Notes: generated from the letters alone by a model not told the origin. 64,000 bases of DNA from Paragonimus westermani (GCA_008508345.1 QNGE01000143.1:70885-134884), one strand, 5' to 3'. Positions 48,591 through 62,112 are shown, numbered from the stretch's first letter. A program made the numbers and translations.

Positions 48591-51500
48591 GGTAACCTTA
48601 ATCAGTTTGCGATGTTGCAGAAGTTGTATAAAAACTGCGGTTCAACGAAGAACACAAAATTCATTGCTGTGATATGGCAATTGAGAAAATCGTGATTTTG
48701 TCATGAAAGCCGAAAAACTAATTTAACCGGAACCTTCTTCATGTCACCATCGCGTTCGTTTAGTCCGAGTGCCATGAGTGGATATATGATAAAAAATCAT
48801 CTCACTTTTCAACAGTCAGATAGCTCATACTAGATCCAAGCAATAGCCGGAGTAATTGCTGGTGAAAAGCACATTAGCGGCACGTGTAATCGTTTTGTGA
48901 ATTTGAAAACCGGAAACTATAGTGCTAAACAACATGATCACTTATGAGACAAGTTCAACGACAAACAAACAACAGCGCAAGTGAGAATACCTTAATTAAG
49001 CTTGGAAAATCGTATTTGTTCATATATTACCACTATGGAAAAAATACACACAAGAAAGAGTGGCCACGAAATGAGTTGACCAATTCGCTGATTATTCATT
49101 AACTGTTATTGACCTCCATGTTTATATGAGGAAGATTAAACAAATTTTGGTGAATAAGGCTTTTTCTGGAGAGCAGATAAACACACCACTACTGCACTTT
49201 TACTCATACTCGACTGTGCGTCATGTTTATTGAATCAGTGACCTTGCAAGTTTGCATGCATAGTTTCAAACAACCTTCCGAAAATCTATTGTATTAAGAA
49301 AAAGAAGCCGTACTTTTCGATAACACCTAAATAGATTTATCATTTCCTTCATCAGTATTTTTGGGGCGATGGCTTGTTTGACATCAGTGGATGATATGTC
49401 ATTTTCTTGCATCCTCCAAGTTAATTTTCCAGTCATTGTATTTTTTGTTGAAGCTGTTGGTCGTTTCGTGTATGTCAATTGATCGTGTAGTACTGACCGC
49501 TATTTGACTGGCTAAAGTTCATTTGGTACGCCGGGCTTCCAGTTTTTGATGCAATGCCGAAAATTGAGTTCCTTAAGGCATATTTGGTTTGCTTGTGCAA
49601 ACGCGGTCTTGAATTTGCCTCTATCTTACCTTACCTAACGACAATGATGAACTGTTTTCATCAAGTTTGTGTTCTCTTTCTCATAACTACCAGCCGGTGG
49701 TTACGATCACTTTCTTGCTTCGTGTTCCTTGAGATGTTCTCATCTTCATCTGTATCTGACTATCCTGACCTATCAATCTCCTATTGACCGTTGGCCACTC
49801 CGTGAGGTCGTTCCTGGTTGCTCCGTTGTGAATGCATTTTCTGTTGAATAATTACTACATACGGCTAATTCACAGTGTTGTTGGCAAGACATTGTTGCCT
49901 TAAATTCTGTCAACAGTATCTTTAGTTGATCCAATCGCTATAAGCAGCTAGGGAACGAACAGGAAACAAAAAGATGGTGACAATAAAGAAGAGCCAAGCC
50001 AGAGTATTTCGTATTTTCGCATTTCTATCATAAAAGTTGTAGATAGTTCTGATGAATTCCACCCGCTCTATTAGTCCAAATGAATTCCAGATTCACAAAG
50101 TGACTAACCGTGGAGACAGATGGATTCAGGAATACGCTACAACTAATAATAGGTTCTGTTAACTTTCAGTTCCCTGAAAATGAATGCATAGTGGTCACGG
50201 ATGGCGCTTTAACTTCGAAAAACAGTGAGCTTTTTCTAATCTACACGTCTTAAACATGAAAACTACGTATACTTGAAAGAATTTAAAAGATGCTCAATTC
50301 TTTGGCGATGGCGGAATACAAAACGATGTACAAACACTACATATCATATAAATTCTAACCGCTTTTCTTACATTTCATCGGACTGGCAAGTTAGTCCTGT
50401 CAAACTAGTCGACTGAATGAGTCATTTAAGAACTGTCGATTAAGTGCAACTGATTAAATAGCCGCGAATCTCCTGGAGTGGTTTGTCAGTCTTCAGACTC
50501 GACTGGCACACAACGTTGCTTGTTCACCATATAGCGATGTACATTGGCGGGCGTATCTGGCTTTTATCGTACGCCTGAAATTGCTTCTAGTCGAGCCGAT
50601 AATCATATTCGGCTGCCGTTACACAATTCATCAAAGAGGACGCATAAAATTATAATCATTTTCACTTATTCCCTTTGGTTTTGAGCTTGCTAGTTGACCA
50701 GTGAATGATATTAAATGTCGGTAGGTTGTTAGACTGTGAGTGGTGAATTTCTGGTGCCTTACTGACTCTGATAACTGAGCACCCCTATGCCAGTTTTGAA
50801 TACTTCGAACGCTTATCGATTCACCGCATGTACTACTTTCGCCGTTCGATTAAGAATTGTGAAACTATGGGTACATTCACCTTGTTCGAGATATGCGTTA
50901 TTGCACAATTTTTTGAGAATAAAAAATTCCAGCTGGATAGTTACTATGTTGCACAGACGTGCCAAGTTTGTATGGATTTTTTATCTGTTTTCAAAAAATA
51001 AGTCAAGCCTGACAGATCTGTTGGTAATGCAGACCGATTAACAGTGCGATCAGGCTTACTTATGAATGAGAACCGGATAATTCACAGCTTAACGATAAAG
51101 CTGAAGTAATATCTATCCGCTTAGTGCATTGGCAAGCTGAGTTGATAGAAATTTTTAATTTCGTCAAATGTACGTAAATTGCAAAGCAGGATTTCAGTAC
51201 ACAGGATTTTAGCCCTCTATTTAAAACTTGTTATAGTTTGCCAGAATAACTTCGTTATGTTTGAAGATGTTAGCGTCCAAGCAAATGTGTCATTCTTCGC
51301 AGCCCGCTGGAAATTCGTAGTATACAAAAATTCCGTATCCTTGAAATAAAAATTAGAAATACTCGAGGTAAAAAACGGACACATGCTCCACTGATTGATT
51401 GCTGTTATAAGATAACTAAGATTTGCTTATGAAAAAATTCTTGTTCGCAAATCAGATGCGCTAGAGTTTGGCAGTTTGGCAAACTTTGTCCATAATTTCA

Positions 51501-54500
51501 AAAACTGGGATGTATTCAGCTGCGTGCATCACAAATCGAGTCCAGGTAGAATCCAAAAAGAACTCCGGTTCATTCGTTGTTAGAGTATCAGCATTGCCAG
51601 ATGATTTTTGTTAGCTAAAGGAACATAAATCCAATCTTTTTAGCAAAACACTTATTGCGATGGGAATTTTTTGCTTATGGTTGAGCACGGTGGATTTCAT
51701 TAGTGAATCATGTGGAAAATGCTTTTATCATGTTATGATAATTAAAAAGCATTGTGAGGTGAATTATTGGAAGATTTTTCGTACTTTCACTACAGACGTT
51801 GACCGTATGAAAACACCATCATTCAGGCCGGAGATATCACGTAACGATCAATAGTGTATGAACAGCTCTCTTGTGATTCGCCATAAGTAGAGAACTTTTA
51901 CGAAAACAAGACTGTGTTAAACTCAAACCATTTATGAGCTACTTTTCAGAGTGGGACGTTGTGAACGCTCGCCATTTCAATGTTCTTACCTGGACCGAAC
52001 GTTGAACAAGACAGGCGACACGCTGTGAGATTTAAGTGTAAGCGCAGAATTGAAACAATCACGATTAATAAATGAGGGTGTGTTAATCGAATACGGATGT
52101 CGTGTTTTATCACAACCATATTTTTGCTGGAACCTCGGTGACCTTATCTGATGAAGAACGTCTTTGATAGCAGTTGTTCAGCGTACGGTTAATTCTGTTG
52201 CAAACCAGCAAACTTTTCAACCTTATTAAGTTGCAGACAAAAATAACAAGTGTGCTCAGAAAACACTGATGAGAAATAAATATCCCTAAAATTCTCAGTG
52301 GCTCAAAGCAGAATGAACAAACTCAGTGGGCCGGCTCATTGGGCTCAATAGAACGATATTTTCTATTTTAACAACTGATACACAGCAAACTGGTAAATGA
52401 CGTTATGAACAAGCTGAAGGCTGCCTTATCACGGCTGATTCAAACCACCAAGGGACCAGTTCTACATTATCGCAAACACAGTTTGTCTACCTATTCTGTC
52501 TCTCACGTTGTCCACTGGTTTACTTGCAGTTGCACTAACGTCTACACAGACACAAAAAATCAATCGTCTTAGCAACTATTAGAACACTTCCCGAAGTAAG
52601 TAAAATAACAGATGACGGTATTATTGAATCGATGACTCGGTTACGTGTGGTTTCACATTATCGAATGCCATACATATCAAGACAACAACATGTTGACCCA
52701 TTTAGTCCATTGAAACTATTGTTACGTAGTAGAACCTGAGATTGTTGACAATATGTGAAATTGCACTGGTCAGAATTCACAGGCCAGTAAGGTGTTGACA
52801 AAACTGGTTGAAGCAAACCATCGGGTTGCCCTAGTATTGATAAAAATTCTTCGTGTGAAAGTATGCTTGTCCATTTCTTGCCTGCCTTTGTGTGTCTGTA
52901 GCATTAATTCTGACTGTTTTACGTTTCAGCTAATGAAGGTAAACGAACTTATTGTGAAGTCTGTCTGACTTCCGCTGTTACTGAATATCTAAGACAAAAG
53001 ATATGTTTCAGAGTTCAGAACCAATCTACTGGGAGCCTCCGCGATAACGGTTATCTTTACGGTTTTCAACATAATGTAGATTATAGTTTAGTCAAATTGA
53101 TCTGAAATGCAAAGTTTCAGTCAAAAACATATTCCAAAACTCTATTTCCGTGTTCTAAATTTGCCAGCGAGGAGGTTCAGATCAGTAACATTTGTAACGC
53201 GAGCTGAATCTCATCGCCATTTTAGCGGTGTTTCTCAAGTGTTAACGGGTTTTACTCAATAAGATCAAAGGGGTGAAATAACTAACAGACCTACACATGT
53301 TTGTTCTTCAAACCAGTAATTTCACCTGGTCCCTTTTCCCGAGTAAATCATGCTGTCAAAATTGTTGATGGTTTTGTCATGTGCACCACAGCCAATGGTG
53401 CGTTGGTCACTAAAGTTCTTTCTTCCTTTTCTCCTTTCCTCCCCGTCTCTTCTTCTTAACACCTTTCAGCGGATATATAACACTAGGGCATCTGAATTTC
53501 ATTCCGTCATCACGCTGCCATCTAAGTTCACGCATGGGGAAATTGACGCGTTCTGTTTTTCAGCAGTATACAATGAGATTTGTTGCAAGTCCTTCCCCAG
53601 CTAAAACGTTCAGGAAATAACTAAGCCACGATATCCCGGGTAAAGTCCGGTCACCCTCCCTGGACATTGATTACCTTTCTAAATAAAACAACTATTGTTT
53701 CGCATATTTCAACAGCTTAAGTGAACACTGGTCAGCTCCCGACATCGTTATGTACACTGGTGGATGTAATATGCAAGCGAACCACCTCTTAGAGTGGTCT
53801 GTGTCAGTCGTCAACATACCCGTTCTAAAAACCATGTCTGAAATGTAAAAGCTAGCTGCCTCGTGCAGTACAATTGACAACTGGTTGCGGTGAACTTGTG
53901 TACGTTGTCTTTTTGCGTAAACTGAAGGCTAGAGGAACGTGGATAAAGTAGATTGAGACCAATATTTTGCATTAGTTTAAGACAAGTTCTATTCAGATCA
54001 AAATGATGTAAGTTATTGCATCATATCACAATCGCTTATTGTGACCAGCCTCTCATTTTATGACCTTTTATTCATTATCAGTTGATGCATTCCCAAAACG
54101 TTGTCTAGTAAGTCTGTTAGAACTAGTTCGGACAACTGACTGTCACTATGAAGAGAAAGAGTGGCTTACACTGAAACGTTGGTCTAACGAGTTGTTTGGG
54201 TAAGCTCACTTACGAAAACCACAAGCATAGGTTGAAAGCTGTCACATTTCTGATGTCGAAAGCAAATTTCCGGCGGTGCTCATTCAAAGTCCCTTTGAGC
54301 TGCCTCACAATGGTATGACCTGCTGGCGAATGGTCTACTCTTTTGTCCCGAAAATTAAAGTTGACAAGTTTGTCAAAGAAAATATGGCTTTTGTGGTAAT
54401 TTTTCGATTAGTTAGTCTGCAGCTGCACAAAATAGACAGGACAGGTGAAAATACTTCTAGAGATAGACGAAGTCTTTTCCAAATGATTCAGAACGCTATC

Positions 54501-54975
54501 ACAGAGAACGTGCAATTAGGCTGCTAACTGACAAATAAATAAGCAGCCGATTATTGAAAACTGAAGCCTAATAACAGGTTGCCATTTCCATCAATACACA
54601 ATGAAAGTCTAAAAAGTTGCCGGCGGTACTATAGTTTAGACGAGAAAGAATATTAGCTTAGAAATATTGATCTTCTTTGAAGGTGACGAACCGCGTGAAG
54701 CTATGTTACATCAGCAGAATTGAACAACCAGATAAGTATTTTGTTACCAATGTCTGAAGAGTTGTATTCAAATTAGGCGTGAAGTAGATGCGAAACTTCT
54801 TGCTCCTGAGTTTCTTCGTTTGCTGCAAAAAGTGGTTGAGCATTTCTATTCTGTTTATGTCCTTCAACCTCGAAGCCATCTGTTCAGTGGATTTTTGATG
54901 GATGAACAAAAACAACCATAACTGTAAATATGACTATATATCGTAAAAAATTGCAACTTAACAGCAAGTATTAAA
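48591..54975. other. Long non-coding stretch
   Basis: Over 6 kb with no gene, RNA or repeat I can support. All open frames are under 95 codons and lack convincing paired splice signals. Confidence 0.45.
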
Positions 54976-55010
54976 ATATGCCCATATATGCCCATATATG
55001 CCCATATATG
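54976..55010 (+). repeat. 10-bp tandem repeat, CCCATATATG, about 3.5 units
   Basis: Three exact tandem copies of CCCATATATG at 54981-55010, preceded by a partial unit. The unit is itself partly self-complementary (CATATATG). Confidence 0.95.
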
Positions 55011-57032
55011 ACGGCACTCAAATCCGGCGTAAGTAATAATGTGTATGTTATTCCCTTCCTGGGCTTGCGTGCAAAGTTACTGTACGGTATTAAATAGACT
55101 ATCCGGTTCGCTCACGTCCACAAAATTTCATACTTACCAAATGTTTCGTTAACCACTTAAGGGAATGTTACGGGAATTCAAACGCAGATATTCGGTCGGT
55201 TGTGAGTGATATTCATTGAAAAGATAGCAACAGAACTTCTTACAGTAGTTAACATCCGCCACCTAGTTAACACAAACATGGAATATAAGTTCCACAGAGG
55301 AGACTTTTGCGAGCCATTTTGCCAAATTGAGAAGATGGAACACGATATCACATCTTTTCTCCTAAGTTAAACGTCGTTCATCTTCTAATGACAATCGCCG
55401 GAGCGCTTTTTTTTGTAATGAACGCTGATAATGAATTTTTTGAATTTTTACATCTTGTCTTGTACAGTGCTGTGGTACCTGTCTGTAGGTATAATTTGGA
55501 GAAGCCAACAGAAGTTGCGAGATGAAGTGGTTGACAGATTCATCAGTGCCCTCACTTTTTGTAAAAAATTTATAACGTGTAGTATAAACGTGTTGTCGTC
55601 CTATCCATACGCTGCCTGGTGATCCCGGCACGGATGATAAATCTTGTTTGATGTTTACTCGTTAGCTGTCAAAGTTTCGTTGCTTTCCCTGACTACAGTA
55701 ATGACGTAGCAGCTAAATTTTTAAAATGCCACTCACACTCTGTTTATTATCAAGCACGGCGGACATGTAAAGACGAGTTGTGAAAGGAAATCTTCTACTG
55801 TAACGAGCGTTCAACAATAGGCTTTTTGTGGGTAGGTTCCGAAATGGGGAAGGTGCACTGGGAGAATTTACCGTAATCCAGCTAATTTACGCCTATCGTC
55901 AAGTTGTGATACTCACCGCTCAACAGAATGATGACGGACAAACAAAACGGTTTATTGCTAAGTCAACATGGTCGGGCACAGAGCACTCAATCTAGCACAA
56001 GACAGTACGCAATGTATGAACACGGGACATGAGCACAGTTGGTTCCCACGGTTGATAAGATGGCCGATCGTAATAGCTATTGATTGGCTGATGGACAGAC
56101 ACATAACGCTCATGAATCAGCCAGTTACGCATCATGCGAAAGTTAATTCTGATTCCCGTTTATTGCAGTAGAGGTTTCTGGTTCATTAATTCTCAGTAAA
56201 TCTAAAAAAAACTGTGGTACAGACCTTGGTATATTCAAAACGTCTATAAGATTTATTTACCCAACGGTCGCTGCTCTGTCATTCTAACAACGTGTATACA
56301 ACAGTTATTTTGCTAAAACATTGTACGCTGCATATGATAGTATCGTAAAGGCTGCTGAATCAAAATGCCACAAAGTAGGAGTGAACAGTTAGCTCCCGCT
56401 ACAAAAGCGTCATTCTAAATGCTAGCCTGAAGCTAAAGCTACCCAAAAAATTGTACAGCCACATTCAAACGCGATGGGTCTCTGGTGTTTTTAGTAGGTC
56501 ATTTCGATGATGCTTTTGTCCTGTCGCAACAGCCGCATTCAGTTAAATCTAGAATCATTCCATTAGAGTTGCGTACAGTTGGTGTAACATCCATCCAGTC
56601 AGTGTTCCTTATATTTCGTGACAAAAAGAGGCTATATTCGCCTACACCTTTGATGAACGACACAAGACAAACTAATTTTGATCTCCTCTGCTGAATTTGT
56701 GAGAAGTTATACAGTTAAATTCCGTTTAACGTTGCCTCTCAAAAATGTCTGTAATACTGCCATGTTAGAATCAATTTTTCCTAATGTATTTCAGTATCTC
56801 GGTGAATAAAATGTTCCAACCGAACAGCCATAATGTGCACCCAATCCAGGAGACAAAACAGTGGTCTACAAAGCTTTAACAGAGTAGAATGCCCTGAATC
56901 TCTATACACGCACATATCAGTCCTACTGACATATCCGTTACATAAATCAAAGTCCTCAGTACCAAAAACACATTGTTCAACAGGTTCAACGTGAATTCAA
57001 GAGAAAAGGACGTGAACGTTTTCACTGCCCAG
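55011..57032. other. Non-coding stretch
   Basis: No secure feature. Overlapping 60-90-codon frames near 55360-55630 on both strands show no recognisable product. Confidence 0.4.
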
Positions 57033-57209
57033 AGTGCATATCCTTGCCACGGCCGGCAGTTGAACTCCGGCCATTCCAACCATGAGGCAACCGTGTTAAC
57101 CACTGCGCCATTGACCTCACATTAGGCACGACCGTATTATCAAATCTGAACGCTCAACCACTCTCGCTTGTGAGCAATGATCAGGTTGCCCGATCGTCTC
57201 GAGAGGAGA

Positions 57210-57389
57210 NNNNNNNNNNNNNNNNNNNNNNNNNNNNNNNNNNNNNNNNNNNNNNNNNNNNNNNNNNNNNNNNNNNNNNNNNNNNNNNNNNNNNNNNNNN
57301 NNNNNNNNNNNNNNNNNNNNNNNNNNNNNNNNNNNNNNNNNNNNNNNNNNNNNNNNNNNNNNNNNNNNNNNNNNNNNNNNNNNNNNNNN
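57210..57389. other. Assembly gap of 180 N
   Basis: The run of N lies exactly between the two inverted arms of the hammerhead element, where a palindrome would hinder assembly. The plus-arm promoter head should lie inside it. The true length is unknown. Confidence 1.
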
Positions 57390-57404
57390 CCGTGGGAAGG
57401 ATAT

Positions 57405-57449
57405 GCACTACTGACGAGCTCTAATGAGAGCGAAACTCGAGTCTAGTGC
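57405..57449 (+). ncRNA. Hammerhead ribozyme, intact core
   Basis: Stem I GCACTA/TAGTGC (57405-57410 with 57444-57449) has six Watson-Crick pairs. The core CTGACGA keeps all fixed bases; position 7 is free in hammerheads. Stem II is GCTCT/AGAGC with loop AATG, followed by GAAA, the palindromic ACTCGAGT and the cleavage triplet GTC ending at 57443. The A-U pair in stem I replaces the G-U of the 23203 copy, keeping the pairing. TTTT follows at 57453-57456, a potential polymerase III stop. Confidence 0.93.
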
Positions 57450-57552
57450 TTCTTTTCGAAAGACACCGGCTGGCTGGAAGTCTATCAGAATACGAACATT
57501 GCGATCAAATGTGAGTGATGGTCAATTTGAAATTAAAAGAATTCCCCGACTA

Positions 57553-60501
57553 CTTATCAGTAATCCAAAAATGTCTACTTACATTTAGAATTGCCAATTT
57601 CTGTTTCTTCATATTAATACTCTTCGAGCTGTGCAAAATTACTGAAAACTGTGCCAAAACAGGTGTGCTTACACTTACAAAGCGAGCTTCATCCCATTTT
57701 CTGATGTAAGAATGAGGACGGTCTAAGAAAATAGAGTTTCACGTAATGAATTTTTTATGCATGATGAAATAGCGGGTTAGATGTCACTTGTGCTTGATGG
57801 CTGTTTTCACAGACTGAAATGATGTTTGCTGTTTGTCTCTTTCGAAGAGCGGCATGAAAAGTTTCCCTTCGAAGCAACAAATGGTTCTCTACAGAATAAC
57901 ATCGATGACAGCTACTTAGGAGGTTCAGAAGTAGAAAAATACTCCAGGTTTGAAAAAATCCCTGCGGTGATAGAAAAGATAAACTCAGTGGTGGCACATG
58001 GTTTTGTATGCAGTTCAGCTGCTCGTCTCATGATCACTTGCCGATTGTTGTTGAGTTTTCCGATTCACAGAAGCAGGTTGGCCCAATGCATTCGTCACAG
58101 TTTTTGTTTTTTTGAAACCGCAACTTAATTCTCATTAAAGCTTTTTCATCCCCACGAAAATATGTTGTTTGTTACGCTGAATATAGAGGAGTTTAGAGGT
58201 TTTATTGCTTACCTGTCAAGTACTAAGAAAACATGGAAACCTTACGATGTTTGTCCACTTCCTGGAAGTTGTAATCACTTATAAAAACTCAAGCTGCAAT
58301 CCAAATTGCTGAGATTATGGTCCAATTTACAGGTTAGATAGGACAGTATGAGCAGAATCACAGTGCAAATAACCAACTGTGCTCAGAGGCAAAGCAACAA
58401 AGTGCTAGTGGACCATGGAGTTAAATCAAGTGGCTTGGTTGTTCGTAGTAAAATGTAATTTGTAGAAGGTATTTCCCGATGGCAACAAATTGTCTGTTTC
58501 ATAACGAGGGTAGTGAGGGTGTTACATCTTCGCCATAGAAACGCATCNNNNGAAACGCATCAGAGGTCGCGCTTAAACAAATCAAAACGCTTTCAGCCAG
58601 GTGGTGTCCTTCGTAGAAGCTACCATTTTGGAGGTCCGGTTTGTTAGACATGGCCTTTGAACTTGTTTAAAGCTCCTTAGTAATGTAAAACTGTGTACCA
58701 GTAAGCGGTTCAAGTCATGATTATGTTTTTACAAGATAGATGTGCTGAGCGCTGATTTGCGGAGCTAAAACTCCGCGTGAGCAAAAATGTATATTTAAGT
58801 ATCAATCACATGTGAGGTAGCTGAGAAGAGATACAAGAAGGGAAATAAGATTGCAATCTAGTATGAACTGATAATTTCCGCATATGGCGCTCGACATTGG
58901 TAATCGTGATGTCTACGTGTTACTGTTATATGCAATTAAGTGATTTTGTTCTAGTATATATTTCCTTGGCCAACTATTTCACAGCCACTTGAAACTCGAG
59001 CAAGCGTGAACCACTTGACACCGACGACTGCATATACATGTCCTGTTTGTTTATCGAATAAAAACTCCTTTCACCACTAGAATGTTTGGCTCAAAACGCC
59101 ACTATTTTATTTGAGAGAACCTTGTCCATATGTAGATATGGAAAGGTCGACCTACACCAGATCTCTACAAAACTGTCACCAGACTCCCCGTATTTATGGT
59201 TGTGACTTTTGTTTCAGCAACTTTGTGTCTAGAACTTAACCGTACGTAAATTTGCACGTTTGTTCAAAATGTAAAACAGACTACACAAAAACTGTTCGAA
59301 TTTGTCTGGTTGCACTCAGGATTGTGTTGATAAAAGTTTTAAAATTATTTAGAATGAATTAAATCTCAAAATATGTAAGACTAGTGAAATGTGATTACTG
59401 CAAAACTCGAATTGTTTTCCTTTAACAAAGTACAAAAGGTCTCATTTTGGTCAAGATTTTAAGTCCGTTATAAAATGATGACTGCACTTTATATGTCTGA
59501 AAGAATTTTATCGGAAATTCTCTCATCAAACTTTAGGCAGAAACGTCTTTTTTTTGAAGAAATTCACTAGGCCATGCTTTAGAAGACAAATTTTGAGGTT
59601 AGTATTTTGGGAGCTGCAACAGTGATTACAATGTGTACATGTCACAAGACAATCCGTGTGTACCTCTTATGACCATATGACCCTCTGTTTCATTGCTTTG
59701 ATTCGTTTCATCGCAATTTTTGTCTGGTGCAGCTGGGACGAGATGAAACAGATTGTTGACAACCCACATCACAGTGCTGCCAGTTCTAATAAACGTCTCG
59801 TGAAACATTATTTCAAGCAACACTCCAGTCTGATTTTTACCGTTCTTTCAGGATTTGCCAGTACAATGATTCGGCTAAAACACAATGGAATAGATATCTT
59901 TTAGCGATATATCATCTCTACCTGCCAAACAGTTCAAAGAACAGTTCAAGTGATGGACCGGATAATTGTTGACTTCAAGTTGATTTGATGTCCCAACTTT
60001 TTCAAGCAAATCGTAGTGCAACAAAGTGTAACAAAGTGATGAAGTTGGAAATATCTTCAAAGGAAACTCCATTGGATTCAAATTGTGAAGAGTACTACCT
60101 TAGCAACAGCTGAATTGTTATCAGTGCAGTCCGCAATATAATGACTTACAGTTCAATTTATTAATATGTCGAATCATAATAGGGATCGTGAAAAACCAAC
60201 CAATGAACACATACTGTAGCAGATAATCGCAATTTCATTCACCGTTGTGTGTTATTTCGTTTAGTTTCCAACCTACAGATTTGTGTTTGCAGTTTACCCA
60301 AAAACTAACTAGAAAAGAAGTTTGGTTTTAAACTCTTTTGAACTGAGACAGAGTTGAATCGACCGTAATAAGAGTTCGAAATCAAACGTAAACTTAGCTG
60401 AGTCATTTGTGAATGAAATATTAACTTCCGTCCAGTTTAGAATTGAAGCGAACCACAAAATAATGAATTTTCTTTCGGGTCATTTTGTCTATCCATTGCA
60501 G
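57553..60501. other. Non-coding or intronic stretch with weak exon candidates
   Basis: Two coding-like pieces lie on the plus strand. 57823-58127 is open to a stop with a charged product (LFVSFEERHEKFPFEATNGS) but has a poor acceptor. 59733-59904 follows a good acceptor (TTTTTGTCTGGTGCAG) and encodes WDEMKQIVDNPHHSAASSNK and more before a stop. Neither gives a recognised family. They could be upstream exons of the 60.5-63.3 kb gene candidate. Confidence 0.35.
58548..58551. other. 4-N gap flanked by a duplicated 10-mer
   Basis: GAAACGCATC occurs on both sides of the gap (58538-58547 and 58552-58561). This looks like two contig ends that overlap but were not merged, so about 14 bases are probably artefactual. 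Confidence 0.9.
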
Positions 60502-60605
60502 ACAAAACTGAGTCTGTGGCTCAGTGCAGATGTCGTCAACTTTCCGACAAATGCACGGAAACTCAGTTTTTGTCAAAGCCATACATGCTATTGCAATTTC
60601 TCAGG
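60502..60605 (+). CDS. Candidate exon, first of a phase-compatible series
   Basis: A good acceptor (CATTTTGTCTATCCATTGCAG) is followed by 104 nt and a strong donor (CTCAGG|GTAAGT). Reading 2 nt then 34 codons gives TESVAQCRCRQLSDKCTETQ and then FLSKPYMLLQFLR, a polar, cysteine-containing segment. A second frame is also open over the exon (QTKLSLWLSADVVNF...), so the frame is not certain. In the preferred frame the exon ends in phase 0, which fits the start of the candidate at 62113. No family was recognised from this exon alone. Confidence 0.4.
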
Positions 60606-62112
60606 GTAAGTTTGTTTGAGGTGTGTGTGGTTATATATCAGAACTCACCGGAAACATGTGATCAGTTTTCGTGGTTTTGTCACTCAGCGTATAGGTTTAT
60701 TCGGTAAGTCGCAAACGTATGCTATCACTGAGGCGACTGACAGTGCACTTTGAGGATAATAACGGATGGATGACAACCGTGAAACTGTTTGTGCGCTTCC
60801 GGTAAATTATGATAAATTCTGTTTACGTGACCTCACCGTTTTACCACGCCAATTACCAAGGACTTTAGAACTTTAATCCCGCACGCTATAGTCTTGTCAT
60901 GTGCGGCTTTTCGGCATTCTCTTATCGGATGGAAACTTAGTCCACGTTAATATAACTATCTCAAAATGGTACTTCATCCGTTTTCCGTGAAGTTTTGAGC
61001 TTTGCATATATTCTACATTTTTATACAAAAGCGGCATTCCAAAAACTGGCTGTATGTCTCGAGACCTTATCTGACTGAAAGAAAAAAGGTTAACCATGCA
61101 TCTGCTCTACAAAAGACAGAAACCATGTCTTCAGTATGTCGGTGGGATAAGCACGAGTCTACATTCGACTCATTACCGAAATGAAGACTTCCCAGAATAT
61201 CAACAAACCACCAAGGCTGCCTTCGACATTGAAGTCTTCCCGTGTCTTTAATAAAGTTTGTCAGTCAAACAATCCGCCATCGAAACCTTCCAACGTTAAA
61301 CTGGTTTTATCACTAAAGGCAGCAGTAATGACCATTGTGAGCATCATGATGTTCTGGAATTCCAGATAATGCTATATTTCTCCGATTCGAATTGATATAC
61401 TGCCTGCGCTACAGTGACTAAAGGTATGCACATCAGCTACAATGACAGCGTGTCATTACATATTTACGGCACTTATCACAAAGATTAAGTGCTAATTTTA
61501 ACCCAGAGTGCAGCAACAATCTTTGCGAAACTTTAGGATTTCCTACAGTGTTTTTCACTCGTTATTACGTTGTTGCAGGTCATTGTTTTTTCCCTTCTGT
61601 TTTTTTATACCTGCCTTCCGTGTAACACATGTGGAACTATGATGAATAAATTTCGACCGGTTATACCAGGCAGGTTATTTACCTCAACTTTTTCATTCAT
61701 TTCACAGTGTGAAAGGTGCAGAATTCAAAATTACCGCAGATATGATTTAAGACAAAAATTAAGCGGACAGTCTATGGTTTGAATTAATTCCTATTCCTGA
61801 CCGATAGAAATTTTTTAAGTTGTGATATTCAGAAATTTATTGCTACAGATATAAGTGAGGAGAATATTAGTTACTCGTGACTAACGCAGCAGTTTTCTTA
61901 AGTTAGCTGAGATCCACTCGTGAAAAATCTACGATCCAGCTGGATCCGAATCGGCGACAGAAACAGCATGCCTGAAGGCAGTCATTGCTCTAGAAGGTTG
62001 GATATAAGTCCTTCTTGGAAGCTCGGATATTTCACGTTCAGACTCAGTCACCCAACAGTCTCATTGTCTCATATGGAACCTATCAGATGATCCAGCGGGT
62101 TGATTGCCCCAG
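60606..62112. other. Presumed intron
   Basis: Contains two weaker coding-like frames on the plus strand. 61181-61369 is basic and proline-containing, with a hydrophobic end (AAVMTIVSIMMFW). 61570-61782 is cysteine-containing. Neither has paired splice sites good enough to call. Confidence 0.35.

Larger units (their letters stand above)
57033..57552. mobile_element. Hammerhead inverted-repeat element interrupted by N gap
   Basis: The minus arm starts abruptly within ribozyme stem I (AGTGCATATCCTTGCC) and contains a well-kept reversed promoter head (GTTGAACTCCGGCC; CAACCGTGTTAACCACTGCG, then CCATTGACC) and inner segment. The centre is cut by 180 N. The plus arm resumes at the end of its head (CCGTGGGAAGG) with an intact hammerhead and the complete tail to TACTTATCAGTA. 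This copy is among the least diverged, so probably the youngest with 22936-23357. No target-site duplication was seen, consistent with truncation of the left end. Confidence 0.92.

Noticed and set aside
57823..58127. 100-codon plus-strand open frame as an exon
   Set aside because: The product is charged and plausible, but the only acceptors in frame are AAG/GAG after CTCTTTCG and there is no clear donor, so it is mentioned but not called.
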